From the NCBI GenBank assembly GCA_021234155.1, contig JAJEKV010000072.1, positions 3,310,299-3,374,298 on the forward strand: a stretch of DNA of 64,000 nucleotides. The letters are read 5' to 3'. Positions within the stretch are counted from its first letter, which is position 1, and each line of letters opens with the position of its first letter. The translations under genes and the position numbers were made by a program. This stretch comes from Isoetes taiwanensis. Lineage: Eukaryota > Streptophyta > Lycopodiopsida > Isoetales > Isoetaceae. Below, one piece after another: positions 58,727-64,000 of this stretch. Under the pieces are notes generated by a model. It was not told where the DNA came from and ran no database searches. It saw only the letters and a list, made by a program, of their open reading frames with translations.

Positions 58727-59238
58727 ATGATGGGCTTATTTCAAAACATGGCCCGCACCAAAAACGCCCGGATGGTGCGTGCGGATGATTATGTCGGCCG
58801 GGGTCCTCGTGACTCAGAAGGCGGAGAGGCTCGGGGCGAGCGGGGCAAAGGAGAACCCCGGACCCAAATCCGATGTCGAGGAGGAGGATCACGAGAACAG
58901 CGGGCAGCGGCGGCGCCCTATACCCCAAGTGGCCAAAGGAAGCAACGGATCGAAAAGAAGGGGAGCCCGGCACAAGAGTCCTATGTATTCAAGCATGAGC
59001 GAGAATATAGAAAGAAGTTGAAGGAGTACAACGAATACATGAAAATATATGAGGAGTACTTCAGTATTACTTAAGAAAACACAATGTGACATACGTGGAG
59101 GGAGGAAGGCCGCCCAAGAAGAACATCTTTGAAGCATACTTGGAGAAATCCACACCCGAAGAAGCCAATGAAGAGAAAGCTGATTTCATTATTTTCGAGG
59201 AGCTGCTCGAGAGATCCGTCATTTTCGAGGAGCTCTGA
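58727..59238 (+). pseudogene. Unidentified ORF, possibly a retroelement gag or host gene
   Basis: ATG at 58727 opens a Gly/Arg/Glu-rich sequence (MARTKNARMVRADDYVGRGP, then KHEREYRKKLKEYNEYMKIY). The frame ends at TAA (59072-59074), but the next frame continues at once with protein-like sequence (KHNVTYVEGGRPPKKNIFEA, EKADFIIFEELLERSVIFEE) to TGA at 59236-59238, suggesting a one-base deletion near 59066. It follows a TATA box and short leader. No family was recognised. Confidence 0.4.
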
Positions 59239-59940
59239 CCATCAATACCACGAGCCACCTTCAAGACTGACCCGAGAAATTTTACAAGAGTTCGAATAAA
59301 ACATCTAAGAGTATACAGGCGACATGTTACCGTGACACAGAGGCAGCGTGAGCAAAAGCTGAGTCAAGCATTTTTGAAGACTCTCTAGCATGTGCTCTCC
59401 ATGCAAAGAGAGTAACTTGTATGTCTAGGGATTTGAAACTAGCTAGGTTTATTAAGAAGGAAGATTTACATTAGCTTATTGTAATTACGGTAACTTTTGT
59501 AAATATAAAAATATGTTTTGATCATGCTAAAGTGTAATGACCCACTTTGTCATTTAAACCAATATATCGAGAATAGAAGTTTCAATTTCCGCGATATATC
59601 GCCACCATATCAATCTTTACTTAATTCTTAATGATCTTGAGAATTTCAAGGCCAATGAACTCACCTATATGTTGTAGCGATTTTTCAAATATTAGAGAAT
59701 TTGGTGGTTTACGCTTGATCCGAAGCTGCATTCTTGGATTTTTCTAGCATAAACAGGCCTAAACCTTGCTAAAATTGGAAGTATTTGTCTATTTATGATA
59801 GAACACATTGATTTGTATGTTTTCGACTTTGGTTGCTATCATCTAACGTCCATGGAAGCAGCAAACCCTATTTTGTTCAAAAATCTTTGCTTGCGGTTTA
59901 GGAATTATTTCTCTCTTATTATTACAAGTTTTGGGTTAAT
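59239..59940. other. Non-coding stretch, no gene recognised
   Basis: AATAAAACATC at about 59296 could be a polyadenylation signal for the ORF to the left. Nothing else is recognised. Confidence 0.35.
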
Positions 59941-62900
59941 TCTTTTTTTTTTTTTTTTTTTTTTTTTGAAGGATAAAAGAATTTCCATTTATAGGTAAAC
60001 TATTACATAGCCTTATAGCATATAGACACCCTCTGAACAAGTTTGAAGAGGGGCAAGGGAGGTTCCACGATTTTGGGCATATAACCCATGCATGCGGGAA
60101 GGGGGTTTTTGGACCCATTTTCCCATTACATATACTCTGGTCGGCGGGGGGTCCTCTTTCGGTATTTTTGCACTATCCTAGGTAATTTTATTGAAATGGG
60201 TCAAAATTTGCTTTTTAAAGATCAGGTATCTGGGGTTTTTTTTGCCACCCCATGCCTTGGATGGCATATACCCCTTATACATGAGTGAATCCCCTTGAAG
60301 AGGGATAGCTACAAAGCCCTTTTTAGAATGAAAGTAGATGCCTTCTTCTTAAGGTGGTAGCTTGATGAATACTACATTTTTTTCTCCCAAACAAGGGAAA
60401 CATCACCTATTATAAAGACTAAAATTAATGAATCAACTCTCCACCACACTTGAACTTTCTAAGTTGCACTCTTTATGAGCATGTGCGGTATTTGTGTGGG
60501 TATGAGCACGATATTTTCTATGTATGTGCATCTTTGCCTAGAGTGAAAGAATTACGCCTTTTCCATATGACCCATAATGCCCATGATCTAACAATATGAA
60601 AAGCTTTGCGTTTTGAGGCCAGCCATTCTCTTTTGGATATCTACCTAGAAGGAGATCGTTGGTACCCGGTGTATTGTTGAACATATCCATGCACCACGAC
60701 CACACAACTTGCGGTCGGTGCACTCTACTAAGCAATGTTCGGAGACTCTTCATCCATCTTGCACAATAAAAATAGAGGGCTCACGTCGACTTTGAATTTG
60801 GATACCCTTACGTTTTACTATAGGAACCCTATGAATTACTTGCCATAAAAAGGAATTCACTTTCGGGGAGGGAGAAGTTTCATCCATACACCCCTCCAAA
60901 TTTCCTTCAAGCGTATTGTCGGTGACTTGCACATTCCATTGGTGGTAGCGATAAAAGTGCCTTTGTCTTGGGCGGCTTATATGTTGATTTCACAAATGCC
61001 ACTGCAAAGATTGATCGAGAACCCAAGGTTTCTTACTCGTGCTATTTATGTGGTTTGGAAGACTTCTTTGCAATACATTCCCACATTGTTTTGTCGTTAT
61101 ACGGAGGCCGAATTTTTGCTTGAATACCATCCATTACGTTAGCCCGACCACCTTCATACCACATTGCACACGAACCAATACCCGCGGCTGATCCATCTTC
61201 TCACCACTTTCGATGTCGGCTAAAAGGGGCCAAAGGACCATTCTTATTACTTGATAGTTATTTGGAATCCACCATGGTGGAGTAGTACTTTCATTTGCAC
61301 AATTCTTGATATTCAATGTGAAGAGCTTTTCACCCGTCCCCCTTGAAATGAGACCTCTTAAAGAGCGGTGAGGCCTGGAACTTGGTTTCAAGCCATAAAA
61401 TAGAGACCATGGAAGAGATACATGTCTTTGATACTTTAGCATGTGTGCGGGGGAGAAACATATGGCTGCGCTATGAGTTGGAGGCCTGGTGACTTTGTTT
61501 TCTCCTCTAAAATATTCCACATGAATTTGGTTGTAGGGCTAAGTCAATCATGCCTATTCCCCCTTCTTCCTTATCTCTTTTACATTTCCACCATGCTCTT
61601 TTTCACTAGTGCTCCTTCCTCGTTGCCTCCCCACACAAAGTTTCTAATTGTCCCTTCCATTTCTTTTTACTTTCTCTGGTGGGGCTATGAGGAGATGAGA
61701 CATAGATATGCGTCTTTGCATTAAAGACATAACCGCTACTACTATCACCCGGACCGGTGATAGTTTTGCGACTTTCCACCAATTAGGATGCTACGTAATC
61801 CTAATATCATCTCATCCCATACTTTTGTTGAGGGTACTTTAATTCCTTTGGGATTCCAAGAAGGTTAGAATACTCCCCAGCTTTTTATGATTTTCCACGG
61901 GGGCGCTCTAAACACACAGGATGGTCCTTCCCTGACCCATTCTAGAAGCATTTCTTCGATTGATGAGACATCCACGAGGCCAAGGAGAAAGTATCTAACT
62001 GTGGTGGCATTCTTTAGATTGCTCTCCTTGCTACTAGAAACAAAAAGAGTCATCAGCATTATTGATTGCATATCTGCTGAGATCCATCCCCATTTGAAGA
62101 CCTTCTACTAGACCATCCCTTGAGGCTGTAGAAATAGGCGTGAAAAAGCCTGCTGCTATGTTAAATAAAAATGGGGCTAGTGGGCATCATCTAATGCCTC
62201 TTTCGATGAGGAATATAGGAGAGGACTCCGTTGAGGAAGAAACAGAGGCAGGTGTGGGGTGGAGTAATCTCTTAACACTTCGTAAAAAAATTCCCATAAA
62301 TTTTAACGACATTTTATATAAAAAGCTCCACCCGATACTATCGTATGCCTTAGTAAAATCCAACTTGATGTAAGCTACTTTTTGACTGTGTTTTTAGCCC
62401 AATACATACCCTCAAAAGGCTGCTGCTATATTGTGCGAGAATGTTCCTTCACAGGAGAAAAAACATTTGGGCCGGGGAGATAGTTTACGCAAGTATGGGC
62501 TTTATTTTTCTACGCCATTCCCTTTGCTATTATCTTATAGAATGCCGGCAACAATGTGATGGATCTCCGGTCATTGATAGTGCGTGGGTCTTTTCCTTTG
62601 GAATCAAAGCGACACAAGCTTTGTATTTAGCTTGGGATCGGTGGTGCGCTTGTTGGAAAGCGTATAAAATTTGAATACATCAGTTTTAATCCATTCCCAA
62701 TAAACACTGAAAAACTCTATTGAATCCCATCCATCCCGGACACTTCTCTTTGTCGAGGGCGATGACCGCCGATGCAAATCATCTATAGATAGTGGCGACT
62801 CAACATTTGGTGTTGCTCATTTTGTTATGACCGGAGAACAACTTGGAAACCACTAACTCTTCAAACTCGTCACGGAGCGGCATATGCTTCTCACGAAGAA

Positions 62901-64000
62901 GCTTTGAAAGTGATCGTGAAGAAACTTATGAAGCCCATCACAACTTTTTAGTATCGACCCATCATCAAGTGTAATGCTAGATAATGTTGTTGACCATCTC
63001 TTACCTTGGCGGCCTTAAAGAAAAACCATCTCTTACGCTGGCGACCTAAAGAAAATCCATCAAGTGTAATGCTAGATAATGTTGTTGACCATCTATTACG
63101 CTTGCCTAAGCCAAGTTAAACTGCCTTGCTTACGTTCTCGACGGATCTTATCTCCTCGACTTTTTAATCTCATCCATTAATTTTTCTCTTACGTATTGGG
63201 ACCCATTTGCTCGAGGGTTGTCAATTGTTGTATAGTTTGTCAAAGATGCTCTCTCCTCTGTACTTTTTCTCTCCCCCGGTTTAGCAAATTGCTTAATATT
63301 TGCTAGTCTTTGCCGTTAAAGGCCTTCATGCCGAGTCTTTTATAAATGCGCTTGCCAAATTTCTTTTGCATTTTTGCGAAAAGCGGGGGCTCTTTGAGGA
63401 TACTTGATATTCATTTTAAACACTTTGTTCTTGAGACTTTTTTTCCTACATTCACGGCATGAAATTACGAGGATTATGATGGATATCGCATTGTGGTGCG
63501 GTTTACTCTCTGAGGAAGAGTTGGGGAAGTGGCGAAAGTGTATTGTAATTCACGTAACTTTTGTCATGTCTAAGCGTAAGCTCTACCACATCCCACCCAA
63601 CCATTGCACCATGTGAATCCTTTATCCCCCTCGACTCAATAAATCCACCGGCGTCTATCAATTTACCCCCTTTGCTCTTTTTCAAAACCATTAACAATGT
63701 CGGATGTTGCACCGCGTCACGTCTTCCGATGTCTCCACCATATTAAAATGCGCCCATTAACCATGCTATGTGATTACCAAGACTTTTGATTTTATGTGTC
63801 TGAGGGAGGCCCATGGTGCACCTCTTCCCCTAGGATTGTTATGCTTGGCGTAAATATTTAAAATTCCCCATGATTGGTTGTTCTGCTGCCACACAATGAT
63901 GGACCACCTTCCAAATCTATCCGACATAGATGTTGTCACCTTAACAAGTATTTTTCCATGCGATTAAGGTACACGCACTAGATTTTTCCTTTTGCGAGAC
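59941..64000 (-). pseudogene. Long L1-type LINE, endonuclease to poly(A), heavily decayed
   Basis: On the minus strand the element enters at the right edge within the AP-endonuclease domain (RFGRWSIIVWQQNNQSWGIL, NIYAKHNNPRGRG near 63850-63960; FNMVE near 63735-63750, where the usual preceding Asp is His). The RT linker follows (ALDKEKCPGW, about 62735-62770), then the FLIERGIR-CPLAPF block with TGA (62187-62189), and the catalytic box NADDSFCF (about 62049-62057). Thumb and zinc-binding remnants lie at 60500-61900. A T25 run at 59943-59967 is the poly(A) tail. A 95-base duplication (CATCAAGTGTAATGCTAG, starts 62963 and 63058) lies inside. It is the longest LINE here, but stops and frameshifts occur throughout; ORF1 would lie beyond the window. 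Confidence 0.85.

Noticed and set aside
1-64000. CRISPR arrays, prophage or bacterial operons
   Set aside because: Spliced genes, poly(A) retroposons and LTR elements show a plant nuclear genome. The tandem repeats have no spacer structure.

Overview
The window is nuclear DNA of a land plant: spliced genes with short GT-AG introns, a plant VAP4-type gene, a xyloglucan endotransglucosylase pseudogene, and plant retroelements (L1-type LINEs, a Copia element primed by tRNA-iMet, a Helitron, MULE-type MITEs). I cannot place it below land plant. Almost everything is mobile-element debris. Only one cellular gene looks intact, the seven-exon VAP4-like gene at 9816-11120.

Layout, left to right. 1-1641: decayed LINE (minus). 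2775-3043: broken piece of a SYD/BRM-type SNF2 ATPase gene, followed by a 5'-truncated LINE (plus) ending in a long poly(A) at 5071-5117. 6240-6560: degenerate TGACTAAT array. 9418-11120: promoter and VAP4-like gene. 12350-12769: MITE. 12940-26350: three copies of one AT-rich terminal-inverted-repeat (foldback) family. Copy 1 is split by a Helitron (16602-23503), which is itself split by a 1.66-kb LTR-like insert. Copy 2 carries a spliced fragment of an unidentified gene. 29.2-46.2 kb (minus): a decayed multi-exon DDE-like transposase gene. A Copia element (36345-45881) sits in it; a LINE (about 36.98-40.474 kb) sits in the Copia; a TIR element (39303-39844) sits in the LINE; and a second TIR element (41974-42528) interrupts Copia pol. 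46.2-48.2 kb: palindromes built on GGCGCAGCTGCGCC, tandem repeats and an unidentified ORF. 49.7-53.4 kb: long hairpins and a SINE. 53835-55536: XTH pseudogene holding a MULE-type MITE with a perfect 9-bp target duplication. 55.8-59.3 kb: an orphan Helitron 3' end (minus), a small retroposon with a perfect 15-bp target duplication, and an LTR-like promoter with an unidentified ORF. 59.94-64.0 kb: long LINE (minus) running off the right edge.

The elements interact by insertion rather than as pathways. Insertion order can be read directly in two places: the four-deep nest at 30-46 kb, and foldback element, then Helitron, then LTR-like insert at 16-23.6 kb. Stop codons at conserved glutamines (CAG to TAG, CAA to TAA) recur across unrelated elements, as expected of cytosine-methylated, silenced DNA.

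Most calls rest on reading motifs by eye, with no database search. Exon borders of the decayed genes are approximate except where exact splice junctions are given.
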